DNA of 34,676 nt from assembly GCF_015708085.1 (NCBI RefSeq), contig NZ_JADNYM010000036.1:1-34676 (forward strand), given 5' to 3'. Made by a program: the position numbers and the translations under genes. This document shows, piece after piece, positions 24,703-32,409 of the stretch. The notes beneath the pieces are model-generated. The model was not told the DNA's origin, made no database searches, and was given only the letters and a program-made list of their open reading frames with translations. How positions within the stretch are numbered: position 1 is the stretch's first letter; every line of letters begins with the position of its first letter. The DNA comes from Arthrobacter terrae. GTDB taxonomy: Bacteria; Actinomycetota; Actinomycetes; Actinomycetales; Micrococcaceae.

Positions 24703-25410
24703 GTGACTTCCGCAGCTGTACCCACTGAACTTTCCCTACCCGATGAGCTTCTGCCCTCCCTCTCCACAGAGCAACAGGCCGCGAGCCGGTCCGGGCTGTT
24801 CATCGTCTTTGAGGGCGGGGACGGTGCGGGAAAATCCACCCAGGCTGCATTGCTGGCCGCGTCGCTGGAGCAGTTGGGCCACACGGTCCTGCGCACCCGC
24901 GAACCGGGCGGCACGCCGGTGGGCGAAAAGCTGCGGGCTTTGGTGCTCGAACATGGCCATGGCGACATTGATGCCCGCAGCGAGGCACTGATTTTCGCTG
25001 CCGCGCGCGCCGCGCACGCGGCCCAGGTGATCCGCCCGGCCCTGGCACAAGGGACATTAGTCATCAGCGACAGGTACGTGGACTCCTCGATTGCCTACCA
25101 GGGTGGCGGCCGGAGTCTTGGCGAACGCCGCATCCGGGACCTGAATGAGTGGGCCACCGACGGTCTGTGGCCGGATCTGACGGTGCTGCTGGACGTGGAA
25201 CCGGCGGACGGACGTAATCGGCGCACTGTCGCGGACACCGATGAGGACCGGCTCGAAGCTGAACCCGATGATTTCCACCGTGACATTCGCAACGTTTTCC
25301 TCCGGCTCGCCGCCGTCTCACCCGTCCGGTATCTTGTCCTCCAGGCACAGGCGCCCGTCGAAGAGCTCGCGGAACGAATACTGGACCGTGTCCAAGGGCT
25401 ATTGCCGTGA
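24703..25410 (+). CDS. tmk: Thymidylate kinase
   Basis: 235 residues; phosphorylates dTMP to dTDP for DNA synthesis. P-loop GGDGAGKST (38-46, Lys44), TREPGGTPVGEKLR, and DRY motif with Asp123 (ISDRYVDSSIAYQGGGR). The lid region has RNRRTVADTDEDRLEAE. The N-terminal 30 residues (acidic/Pro-rich) extend beyond the usual start; the GTG at 24703 is supported by a TAGGCT-N6 leaderless promoter, so the extension is likely real. It overlaps holB by 4 nt (GTGA), the common tmk-holB pairing. Confidence 0.95.
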   Translation: MTSAAVPTELSLPDELLPSLSTEQQAASRSGLFIVFEGGDGAGKSTQAALLAASLEQLGHTVLRTREPGGTPVGEKLRALVLEHGHGDIDARSEALIFAAARAAHAAQVIRPALAQGTLVISDRYVDSSIAYQGGGRSLGERRIRDLNEWATDGLWPDLTVLLDVEPADGRNRRTVADTDEDRLEAEPDDFHRDIRNVFLRLAAVSPVRYLVLQAQAPVEELAERILDRVQGLLP

Positions 25411-26561
25411 GCGTATGGGATGACCTGCAGGGGCAGGAGCCCGTCGTTGCCCAGCTCCGCCGGGCGGCTCAATCGCCGTCCCCCACCCACGCCTGGCTGA
25501 TTACCGGGCCTCCCGGCTCCGGGCGGTCCAACGCGGCGAAGGCACTGGCTGCCGCCCTGGTCTGTGACCGTACCGAGCTCAGTGAGCGCGGCTGCGGCGA
25601 GTGCCACGCCTGTCACACAGTGCTGACCGGCACCAATGCAGACGTTACCTTCGTGGCAACAGAAAAAACCACGATAGCGATCGCCGACGCCCGCGAGCTT
25701 GTCACCAAGGCTCAGGACCGGCCGTCCTCCGCGCGGTGGCGGGTCATCATCGTAGGGGACGCAGACAGGATGATTGAGCGGACCACCAACGTCCTGCTGA
25801 AAGCCATCGAGGAACCACCCCCGCGCACCATCTGGATTTTGTGCGCCCCCAGCCCGGCCGACGTACTGGTCACCATCCGGTCCCGCTGCCGGGCCGTCGC
25901 ACTGCGCGTTCCGCCGGTGGCGGATGTGGCGGCGCTGCTTGTCAGGCGCGACGGCGTCGACCCCCGTCAGGCCGAACATGCGGCCCGCGCCGCGCAGAGC
26001 CACGTCGGGATCGCCCGGCGGCTGGCCCGGGATGAGGGCGCCCGGCAGCGCCGCGACGAGATAGTCCGCCTGCCATTGACGCTCTCCGACGTCAGCACGG
26101 CCGTCCGCGCGGCCGGCTCCCTGGTGGAGCTGGCAACAGCGGAGGCCAATTCCTCCAATGACGAACGCGACGCCGCAGAAAAGACAGCGCTCCTGGTTTC
26201 CCTCGGCGCGCCGGAAACCGGGACGCTGCCGCCGTCGATGCGATCCCAGGTACGGGCCCTCGAAGAGGACCAGAAACGCCGGTCCAAGCGTTCCATTACG
26301 GATACTCTGGACCGGGCCCTGACGGATCTGCTTTCGTTCTACCGTGACACGCTGCTCCTGCAGCTCGCCGGCCATGAAACGGCCGAAGTGGAGCTGGTCA
26401 ACACCGCACTACGACCGCAGCTGCAGGCCTTCGCGGCCGCGGGGAGCGCCGAAACCACGCTGCGCCGGATGGATGCCATTAACGACGTCCGGCGCAGAAT
26501 CACCACCAGCAACGTCGCTCCGCTGCTGGCCATAGAGGCCATGGCCGTGAGCCTGCTCTAG
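25407..26561 (+). CDS. holB: DNA polymerase III subunit delta prime
   Basis: 384 residues. Part of the clamp loader that places the sliding clamp at replication forks. AAA+ core with a P-loop-like GPPGSGRSNAAK in which Arg40 replaces the usual ATP-binding Lys, fitting the non-ATPase role of delta prime. A four-cysteine zinc module follows (Cys53, Cys63, Cys66, Cys69, in CGECHACH). VIIVGDADRMIERTTNVLLKAIEEPPPRTIWIL is the Walker B/sensor region typical of the family, and TIRSRCRAVALR the sensor 1 to SRC-like motif. Translationally coupled to tmk. Confidence 0.95.
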   Translation: MSVWDDLQGQEPVVAQLRRAAQSPSPTHAWLITGPPGSGRSNAAKALAAALVCDRTELSERGCGECHACHTVLTGTNADVTFVATEKTTIAIADARELVTKAQDRPSSARWRVIIVGDADRMIERTTNVLLKAIEEPPPRTIWILCAPSPADVLVTIRSRCRAVALRVPPVADVAALLVRRDGVDPRQAEHAARAAQSHVGIARRLARDEGARQRRDEIVRLPLTLSDVSTAVRAAGSLVELATAEANSSNDERDAAEKTALLVSLGAPETGTLPPSMRSQVRALEEDQKRRSKRSITDTLDRALTDLLSFYRDTLLLQLAGHETAEVELVNTALRPQLQAFAAAGSAETTLRRMDAINDVRRRITTSNVAPLLAIEAMAVSLL

Positions 26562-26565
26562 TGCC

Positions 26566-26640
26566 GCACACCGTTTGACCTGCACACCGTTTGACCTGCA
26601 CACCGTTTGACCTGCACACCGTTTGACCTGCACACCGTTT
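26566..26640 (+). repeat. 16-bp tandem repeat upstream of the hydrolase gene
   Basis: The unit GCACACCGTTTGACCT is present in four identical head-to-tail copies plus 11 nt of a fifth, beginning 4 nt after the holB stop and ending 6 nt before the hydrolase ribosome site. There are no spacers, so it is not a CRISPR array. Each unit contains a TTGACC, like a -35 box, but no -10 box follows in phase. Confidence 0.95.
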
Positions 26641-26657
26641 CCGCCGAGGAGAAATGC

Positions 26658-28289
26658 ATGAATGCTGTACCGCCGTTCCGGCACCGTCTGCTGCGTCGTC
26701 GCCGTCGTGCCGTTGGCAGTCGTGCCGTTGGCAGCCGTGCCGTTGGCAGCCGTGCCGTTGGCAGTCGTGCCGTTGGCCTCATCGCCGCCGCGGTTGCTGG
26801 TGCGCTGCTCCTTTCGTCCTGCACGCTGCTGGCACCGAGCAAGGAAGCGGCCCCCAGCATCTCCTCAGCCGCACCCGAAAACCTGGTCGGCACACCGGCG
26901 GAACTGAACTCTTACTACACGCAGTCAGTGACGTGGAACGGCTGCGAAAAGTCGTTCGAGTGCACCACCGTCAAGGTGCCACTGGACTATGCGGCGCCAC
27001 AGGGGAAGTCCATCTCGCTGGCGCTCATCCGGCTGGCCGCAACAGGCGAAAAGCAGGGCTCGTTGCTGGTCAATCCCGGTGGACCCGGCGCATCCGGATA
27101 CAACATGGTTCGCGACGGCGGCAAGACCTACTTCTCGGCCAAGCTCCGCGGCGCCTACGACGTCGTCGGCTTTGATCCCCGGGGCGTGCAGCGCTCCTCG
27201 CCCGTGCAGTGCGTTGACGATGCCACCCAGGACAAGGAACGCCAGGAATCCTTTGATCTGGACACCGACGCAGGCCTGGCCGGCTATGAGGCCGAGCATA
27301 AGGCGGACACAGCGCAATGCGAGGCGAAAAGCGGCGGCGTCCTTCCGTACATCGATACGGAGAGCTCCGCGAAGGATATGGACGTCATCCGGGCGGTGCT
27401 CAATGACAAGAAACTGAACTATATGGGCTTCTCCTACGGCACCAAGCTCGGCGCCACGTACGCCGGGCTGTTTCCGCATAACGTGGGCAGGTTTTCCCTC
27501 GACGGAGCACTGGACCCCTCTCTGACCGACGCAGACATCACGATGGGCCAGGCAGCCGGCTTCGAGCAGGCCATCCATTCCTGGGCCGCACACTGCCTGC
27601 AGGACGCCAAGTGCCCGGTCAGCGGAACACCCGAGCAGGCCGTTCAGCAGATCCGGGACCTCAACGCCAGCTACGTCGACAATCCGCAGAAAACCAAGGA
27701 TGGACGGCTGGTCACCGCGGAGGAGTTCACCGGCGCGCTGGCCTTCGCAATGTATTCCACCGATCTGTGGGATCCGCTCGAATCCGCGCTGACCACGGCG
27801 TTCAAGGGCGATTCCAACGCCATCCTGACCCTGGCCGACTATTCCGCGGACCGTGATGCCAGCGGCCATTACACCACCAACACCGCCGCCGCCTTTACCG
27901 CCATCAACTGCCTGGACTACCCGATGGAAACCAACGTTGCAGCCATGCGCAGTCAGTCACAGGAGCTTCAGAAGGTCTCCCCCACCTTCGGCAAGATGCT
28001 TGGCTATTCCGGACTGACCTGCAAAGACTGGCCTGCGCCGGTGGTTGATAAGCCCGCAAAAGTCACCGCTGACGGTGCCGGACCAATCCTGGTCATTGGC
28101 ACCACGCGCGACCCGGCCACACCGTACCAGTGGGCCCAGTCACTAAGTGCCCAGCTCTCCTCCGGCGTGTTGGTGACGTGGGACGGCGACGGCCACACCG
28201 CCTACGGCCGCGCCAACGACTGCCTCACCAACGCGGTTGATGGTTACTTTGTGGATGGCAAGGTTCCGGCGGATAAGACCCGCTGCTGA
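26658..28289 (+). CDS. Lipoprotein alpha/beta hydrolase of the tripeptidyl-aminopeptidase type
   Basis: 543 residues, exported. The signal peptide is unusual: an n-region of 40 residues with eleven Arg built from five RAVG(S) repeats, then LIAAAVAGALLLSSC with lipid-acceptor Cys55. The mature part is an alpha/beta hydrolase: NPGGPGASG oxyanion loop, nucleophile Ser259 in GFSYGTKLG, Asp485 in GTTRDPATP and His513 in DGDGHTAYG, with the C-terminal TAP-like domain. Relatives (SlpD/E, TAP) cut tripeptides from protein N-termini; the substrate here is unknown. The ATG at 26658 has GAGGAG 6 nt upstream; frames opening earlier run into the tandem repeat. Probably monocistronic. Confidence 0.9.
   Translation: MNAVPPFRHRLLRRRRRAVGSRAVGSRAVGSRAVGSRAVGLIAAAVAGALLLSSCTLLAPSKEAAPSISSAAPENLVGTPAELNSYYTQSVTWNGCEKSFECTTVKVPLDYAAPQGKSISLALIRLAATGEKQGSLLVNPGGPGASGYNMVRDGGKTYFSAKLRGAYDVVGFDPRGVQRSSPVQCVDDATQDKERQESFDLDTDAGLAGYEAEHKADTAQCEAKSGGVLPYIDTESSAKDMDVIRAVLNDKKLNYMGFSYGTKLGATYAGLFPHNVGRFSLDGALDPSLTDADITMGQAAGFEQAIHSWAAHCLQDAKCPVSGTPEQAVQQIRDLNASYVDNPQKTKDGRLVTAEEFTGALAFAMYSTDLWDPLESALTTAFKGDSNAILTLADYSADRDASGHYTTNTAAAFTAINCLDYPMETNVAAMRSQSQELQKVSPTFGKMLGYSGLTCKDWPAPVVDKPAKVTADGAGPILVIGTTRDPATPYQWAQSLSAQLSSGVLVTWDGDGHTAYGRANDCLTNAVDGYFVDGKVPADKTRC
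26706..26780 (+). repeat. 15-bp in-frame tandem repeat in the signal peptide
   Basis: Five units of CGTGCCGTTGGCAGT or close variants (26706, 26721, 26736, 26751, 26766) encode Arg-Ala-Val-Gly-Ser in the n-region of the hydrolase lipoprotein. Copy-number change would add or remove one positive charge and five residues per unit without shifting the frame. Confidence 0.95.
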
Positions 28290-28301
28290 GCACGATGTCG
28301 C

Positions 28302-28334
28302 GGCGCTTTGACATGCGCACAGCGCCTGCGTTTT
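28302..28334 (+). terminator. Possible terminator of the hydrolase gene
   Basis: GGCGCT (28302-28307) and AGCGCC (28321-28326) form a 6-bp stem with a 13-nt loop, followed by TGCGTTTT. It starts 13 nt after the stop codon. The stem is short and the U-run belongs to the repeat array that follows. Confidence 0.35.
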
Positions 28335-28367
28335 GACCTCCGTTTTGACGTGCGTTTTGACCTGCGG
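28327..28367 (+). repeat. 12-bp tandem repeat upstream of the tRNA promoter
   Basis: Three units, TGCGTTTTGACC, TCCGTTTTGACG, TGCGTTTTGACC, and a partial fourth. The core CGTTTTGACCTGC closely resembles the CGTTTGACCTGC core of the 16-bp array in front of the hydrolase gene. The third unit supplies the -35 box of the tRNA promoter. Confidence 0.8.
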
Positions 28368-28386
28368 CCGAACGCTGGATTAGAGT
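28357..28386 (+). promoter_or_regulatory. Promoter of tRNA-Thr
   Basis: TTGACC (28357-28362), 18 bp, TAGAGT (28381-28386). The predicted start, near 28393, is about 48 nt upstream of the tRNA. The -35 box is the last unit of a tandem array of TTGAC(C/G) motifs. Confidence 0.5.
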
Positions 28387-28440
28387 TGTTGCTTGCGTCC
28401 ACCGCCGGATTTCGATCCGTTGGATTTTCAGTGGGCGCAG

Positions 28441-28513
28441 GCCTCCTTAGCTCAGTTGGTAGAGCGTTTCACTCGTAATGAAAAGGTCAACAGTTCGATT
28501 CTGTTAGGAGGCT
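28441..28513 (+). tRNA. tRNA-Thr (anticodon CGT)
   Basis: 73 nt with a full cloverleaf. The acceptor arm GCCTCCT pairs with AGGAGGC, with discriminator T73. The D arm is GCTC-AGTTGGTA-GAGC. The anticodon arm is TTTCA-CTCGTAA-TGAAA, giving anticodon CGT at 34-36 (codon ACG). The T arm is AACAG-TTCGATT-CTGTT. CCA is not encoded. It has its own promoter upstream and an intrinsic terminator 7 nt downstream, so it is a solitary tRNA gene. Confidence 0.97.
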
Positions 28514-28519
28514 CAGTTC

Positions 28520-28551
28520 AAGCCCCGCACGCGCAATGTGCGGGGCTTTTC
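28520..28551 (+). terminator. Intrinsic terminator of tRNA-Thr
   Basis: AAGCCCCGCAC (28520-28530) pairs perfectly with GTGCGGGGCTT (28538-28548) around a 7-nt loop, and the stem runs into TTTTC. The 76 nt from here to the next gene hold nothing I recognise. Confidence 0.9.
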
Positions 28552-28627
28552 TGATCCCATCAGGTCCAGGCTGATCCAGGTTCCTGCTGACTCCGGGCCG
28601 CGTTCAGTGCTTCCCTGATCGTCATCT

Positions 28628-29065
28628 TCAGTCGTCCCAAAGCCGGGCTGCTTCGTCCACGTGCCGGTGCACTGCGTACGCGCGGCGCTCGACGGCGGCG
28701 ATCGGGCCGGCATTCAGCCGTACCAAAGCAACGGCTTCGGCTGCGGTGGCCAGGGCGTTGCCGGCGCGGGTAAGTTCACGGTGGACGTCGTTGAGGTAGC
28801 CGCCGGCGCTGGCCGGGATGTTCATGTTGGCACTGGGCGCCCGCGACTGCGCGGCAGCGCAGAGCGCCCGCACCCTGGGCAGCAAATCCGCAAGCGCGTT
28901 GGCCGTCGGCACTACGGCCGCGTAATTGTCCGGATCCTCTATGCCTTCGAGCATCTGATGAAACCTGTCCAGGCCGCGGCGGAATCGGTCGTGGGCCCGC
29001 CGCCACACACCATTGCCGAGTTCGGCGTCGTCTTTGCGGCCCTGCCTGGCCGCCGCAAACAGCAC
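28628..29065 (-). CDS. Unknown helical protein downstream of bpa
   Basis: 145 residues, predicted almost fully helical, rich in Ala, Arg and Leu (ANALADLLPRVRALCAAAQSRAPS, DVHRELTRAGNALATAAEAVALVRL), with no signal peptide or membrane segment. The GTG start lies 14 bp after the bpa stop with AGGA upstream, so it is in the bpa operon. I do not recognise the family. Co-transcription with a proteasome activator suggests, without proof, a role in protein turnover. Ends at a plain TGA; the tRNA terminator beyond it faces the other way but could work in both directions. Confidence 0.75.
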   Translation of the reverse strand: MLFAAARQGRKDDAELGNGVWRRAHDRFRRGLDRFHQMLEGIEDPDNYAAVVPTANALADLLPRVRALCAAAQSRAPSANMNIPASAGGYLNDVHRELTRAGNALATAAEAVALVRLNAGPIAAVERRAYAVHRHVDEAARLWDD

Positions 29066-29079
29066 CCTTGGTCCTGCGG

Positions 29080-29649
29080 TTAGAGGTACTGGCCCGGACC
29101 ACGGCCGGGCTCATCGTGGTCAAGGCCGCTGGCCTGCCGCGCTCCTGTGGGAGCCCGCTGCGGCTCGCCGTTCTCGCCGACGACGACGCCGGGGGCCAGG
29201 ACGGTGCCGGGCGGGAGCTGGCGCAGCTGCAGCTGCGCCGCGGTGTGCTGATTGGCCAGCTGCTGTGCGGCCATGGCGGCCTGAATACCGTGGAAGAGTC
29301 CCTCCAGCCAGCCCACCAGCTGCGCCTGAGCGATGCGCAATTCCGAATCCGACGGCTTCGCGTCCTCGGAAAACGGCAATCGTATCCGGTGCAGCTCGTC
29401 GACGAGTTCAGGAGCCAAGCCGTCTTCCAGTTCGCGGATGGAGCGCTCGTGGATCTGTGCAAGGCGGGTGCGTGCTGCCTCATCGAGGGGCGCGCTTTTT
29501 ACCTCTTCAAGGAGCTGCCGGATCATGGTGCCGATCCGCATCACCTTGGCAGGTTCATCCACCAGATCCCCAAGCTGCGGCGGCTTTACCTGTGCCGTCG
29601 CATCGCGTAGGGCTTGTCCCTCGACTGGAACCCCAGCATCATCACTCAT
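29080..29649 (-). CDS. bpa: Bacterial proteasome activator (Bpa/PafE)
   Basis: 189 residues (M. tuberculosis Bpa, Rv3780, has 174). The family helical core is present (PAKVMRIGTMIRQLLEEVKSAPLDEAARTRLAQIHERSIRELEDGLAPELVDELHRIRLPF and SELRIAQAQLVGWLEGLFHGIQAAMAAQQLANQ), followed by a disordered Gly/Pro-rich tail ending GQYL. This C-terminal motif docks in the pockets of the 20S core particle and opens its gate, allowing ATP-independent breakdown of unfolded proteins. It implies that the genome encodes a 20S proteasome elsewhere. Two -10-like boxes (TAACCT and TAGCCT) lie upstream within a 17-bp direct repeat at 29688-29721. Confidence 0.93.
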   Translation of the reverse strand: MSDDAGVPVEGQALRDATAQVKPPQLGDLVDEPAKVMRIGTMIRQLLEEVKSAPLDEAARTRLAQIHERSIRELEDGLAPELVDELHRIRLPFSEDAKPSDSELRIAQAQLVGWLEGLFHGIQAAMAAQQLANQHTAAQLQLRQLPPGTVLAPGVVVGENGEPQRAPTGARQASGLDHDEPGRGPGQYL

Positions 29650-29715
29650 GCGTTCATACTCTCATGCCCGCTTGTTCGGCCGGCAGGCAGGCTATGCGTG
29701 CGGGCAGGTTATGCG

Positions 29716-29777
29716 GGTGGTCTGGACAGGTGCAGCAGGAATTCGGTATTCCTTACGTGTCACCGGCCCAGACCACC
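29716..29777. other. Nested inverted repeats between ybdD and bpa
   Basis: GGTGGTCTGG (29716-29725) pairs perfectly with CCAGACCACC (29768-29777). Inside lie GGTG/CACC (29729-29732 and 29761-29764) and a second perfect 6-bp hairpin, AGGAAT-TCGGT-ATTCCT (29737-29753). It begins 25 nt after the ybdD stop. No U-tract follows. It may be a terminator of cstA-ybdD, a structured leader of bpa, or a protein site. Confidence 0.55.
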
Positions 29778-29801
29778 GTCGCTGCAGCGGCTACTGCGGA
29801 A

Positions 29802-30059
29802 TCAGCAGCACCGTCCCTGCGGATTGGACCCTTCGCGGTCAGTTTTATCCCGCCAGAATTCCTTCACCGTCATCGGCGCGGCATCGTCATGGACCGTTCT
29901 GTGATACGCCACATACTTGTCGTAGGCATCTTCCCCGAGGACGCCCTTGGTATAAGCCACAACGTGCTTCAGCCCGGCAGCGAGAGTCCGCATGGCAACA
30001 GCTTGCGGGGTCACCATTTGCGGGGACACCGTCTGTGCATCCTGAGTCAATCCCTTCAT
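29802..30059 (-). CDS. ybdD: YbdD/YjiX-family small protein partner of CstA
   Basis: 85 residues. The core ALKHVVAYTKGVLGEDAYDKYVAYHRTVHDDAAPMTVKEFWRDKTDRE matches the YbdD/YjiX family, whose members are needed together with CstA or BtsT for pyruvate uptake. The N-terminal 25 residues are extra. The ATG at 30059 overlaps the cstA stop as ATGA, so translation is coupled; open frame upstream of it belongs to cstA in another phase. Confidence 0.9.
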   Translation of the reverse strand: MKGLTQDAQTVSPQMVTPQAVAMRTLAAGLKHVVAYTKGVLGEDAYDKYVAYHRTVHDDAAPMTVKEFWRDKTDREGSNPQGRCC

Positions 30060-32398
30060 GGTTTGCCTCCCGCCACGTCCGTACCGGTACCCGATCCAGC
30101 CACTGGCGCACCCGCCGCACTCATTGCACGCACTGCCCGGCCGCCGTCGTACTCCTTCCACTGCGCCTGCAGGTCCTTTTCCGCCTTGGTAGCCAGGAAG
30201 CCGGCGGGGGCAAAGATCCGCGCGGGCACGGCCTTGTCTTCCGTAGCATCCCCATTGAGCGTTGCAGCGTCCTGACGGAAGGCCTTCCAGGTGACCAGCA
30301 CTGACGCGGTGATGACCACGATCGACAGCACCACAAAGATGATGGACAGCGTCCCCTGGACGAAGGTATTTCGGACCACGGCCTCCATCGCGGCGATCGA
30401 CTTGGCGGTCCCAAAAGATGTCTTCCCTGCATCCAACGCGTTTTGGAAGGCATTGTGCTGCGCCCAGTAGCCGACCGCAGGAACCGTGGAGAAGATCTTC
30501 TGGAACGACGCCACGATCGTGACCACGGAGACAAAGGCCAACGGCACGGCGACGATCCACAGGTACTTGAAGTTGCCCCGTTTGGCCACAATGGAAAGGC
30601 AGACCGCCAGCGCGATTGCTGCCAGCAGCTGGTTGGCGATGCCAAACAGCGGGAACAGTGTATTGATGCCGCCGAGCGGATCCGTTACTCCCATGATCAA
30701 AATGGCACCCCAGCCGGCCACCATAATCGCGGTGCAGACCCAGGACCCCACACGCCAGGACGTGTCCTTGAAGCGGGGGACAAAGTTGCCGATGGAATCC
30801 TGGAGCATGAAGCGTGCCACTCGGGTCCCCGCGTCCACCGCTGTGAGAATGAACAACGCTTCAAACATGATGGCGAAGTGATACCAGAAACTCATCAGCG
30901 CGGGGCCGCCGGCGACTTGATGCATGATGTGGGCAAGGCCGACAGCGAGCGTTGGTGCACCGCCGGTGCGCGAGACAATACTGGTCTCACCAACATCTGA
31001 TGCGGTTTGGGCGAGGGTCGCCGGGTCCACATGCACACCTGTTAAACCGAGCGAGTTCACGAAGGCCGCAGCGCCCTCGACTGTTCCGCCAGTAGCTGCT
31101 CCGGAGGCGTTCATGGCGAAATAGATGCCACGGTCGATCGACAGTGCGGCTACGAGCGCCATGATGGCCACAAAGGATTCCATCAGCATGCCGCCGTAGC
31201 CAATGAACCGGCTCTGGCGTTCCTTTTCGATCAGCTTGGGCGTGGTACCCGAAGCGATCAGTGCATGGAAACCCGATAGCGCGCCGCAGGCAATGGTGAC
31301 GAACAGGAACGGGAACACGGAACCGGCAAAGACGGGGCCATCGTTACGCCCCGCGAATTCGCTGAAGGCCGGGACATTAATTTCGGGCCGGACCAGGACG
31401 ATAGAAAGCGCCAGCATCAGGATGGTGCCGATTTTCATGAAGGTGGAGAGGTAGTCGCGGGGAGCCAGCAGCAGCCAGACCGGCAGGATCGCAGCGATGA
31501 AACCGTAGACGATGATGCCCCAGGCGATCGTGGTGCGGTCAAGGTGGAAGAAGGCCGAGGCCCACTCGTTGTGGGACACCATTCCACCGCCGATGATGGC
31601 CGCGATCAACAGCACGAATCCGATAATGGAAACTTCCATGATCTTCCCTGGACGCCAGAAGCGCAGGTACAGGCCCATGAACAGCGCAATCGGAATGGTC
31701 ATCGAAACGGAAAAGACACCCCACGGGCTCTCGCCCAAGGCGTTCACAACGACCAGCGCCAGAATGGCAACGATGATAATCATGATCAGCAAGGTGGCAA
31801 TTAACGCCGCCGTGCCGCCGATCACACCGAGTTCCTCGCGGGCCATTTGTCCAAGTGAACGGCCACCGCGACGCATGGAGAAGAACAGAACCAGATAATC
31901 CTGCACGGCGCCGGCCAGGACAACGCCGACAATGATCCAGATAGTGCCGGGCAAATACCCCATCTGCGCCGCCAGGATGGGGCCCACCAATGGTCCCGCC
32001 CCCGCGATGGCGGCAAAATGGTGCCCAAAGAGGACATTGCGGTCCGTGGCAACGAAGTCCTTGCCGTCCGCGTTGTACTCCGCTGGCGTGGCCCGCTTGT
32101 CATTGGGACGGAGCAGGTGCTTCTCGATGTATTTGGAGTAGAAGCGGTAACCAATCAGATATGTGCACACGGCCGCGAAGACGAACCAGATTGCGTTTAC
32201 AGTTTCCCCGCGGACAACAGCGAGCACCACCCAGGCGATGCCACCGAGCAGGGCGATGGCCACCCAAACGGCAATTTTCAGCGGCGTCCACTTATGCGCA
32301 CGTTCCTCCGCTTCGACATCGATCGCCACCGGTGGCAGATCGGGGTCCTGGACCAGGACGTCAGGCCCTGTCTGTCCTTGCACAGAGCGCTGGCTCAT
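30056..32398 (-). CDS. cstA: Pyruvate/peptide transporter CstA (carbon starvation protein A)
   Basis: 780 residues, integral membrane protein with many hydrophobic helices. CstA-family signatures: LIGYRFYSKYIEKHLLRPNDKRATPAEYNADGKDFVATDRNVLFGHHFAAIAGAGPLVGPILAAQMGYLPGTIWIIVG near the N-terminus, FHALIASGTTPKLI, and FEALFILTAVDAGTRVARFMLQD followed by IANQLLAAIAL. Its E. coli homologues take up pyruvate during carbon starvation. The soluble N- and C-terminal tails are acidic and Ala-rich. A strong ribosome site AGGGAGAG precedes the ATG; the leader holds three 21-bp repeats. Translationally coupled to ybdD. Confidence 0.94.
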   Translation of the reverse strand: MSQRSVQGQTGPDVLVQDPDLPPVAIDVEAEERAHKWTPLKIAVWVAIALLGGIAWVVLAVVRGETVNAIWFVFAAVCTYLIGYRFYSKYIEKHLLRPNDKRATPAEYNADGKDFVATDRNVLFGHHFAAIAGAGPLVGPILAAQMGYLPGTIWIIVGVVLAGAVQDYLVLFFSMRRGGRSLGQMAREELGVIGGTAALIATLLIMIIIVAILALVVVNALGESPWGVFSVSMTIPIALFMGLYLRFWRPGKIMEVSIIGFVLLIAAIIGGGMVSHNEWASAFFHLDRTTIAWGIIVYGFIAAILPVWLLLAPRDYLSTFMKIGTILMLALSIVLVRPEINVPAFSEFAGRNDGPVFAGSVFPFLFVTIACGALSGFHALIASGTTPKLIEKERQSRFIGYGGMLMESFVAIMALVAALSIDRGIYFAMNASGAATGGTVEGAAAFVNSLGLTGVHVDPATLAQTASDVGETSIVSRTGGAPTLAVGLAHIMHQVAGGPALMSFWYHFAIMFEALFILTAVDAGTRVARFMLQDSIGNFVPRFKDTSWRVGSWVCTAIMVAGWGAILIMGVTDPLGGINTLFPLFGIANQLLAAIALAVCLSIVAKRGNFKYLWIVAVPLAFVSVVTIVASFQKIFSTVPAVGYWAQHNAFQNALDAGKTSFGTAKSIAAMEAVVRNTFVQGTLSIIFVVLSIVVITASVLVTWKAFRQDAATLNGDATEDKAVPARIFAPAGFLATKAEKDLQAQWKEYDGGRAVRAMSAAGAPVAGSGTGTDVAGGKP

Positions 32399-32409
32399 GT
32401 CTCTCCCTT

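Noticed and set aside
25095-26375. 426-codon open frame antisense to tmk-holB
   Set aside because: It crosses the tmk/holB junction and shows no protein family; a shadow frame.
26566-26640. Possible CRISPR array
   Set aside because: The repeats are contiguous with no spacers, only 16 bp long, and no cas genes are nearby.
26925-27869. 314-codon open frame antisense to the hydrolase gene
   Set aside because: The plus-strand frame has a signal peptide and catalytic triad; the antisense one has neither start signal nor motifs.
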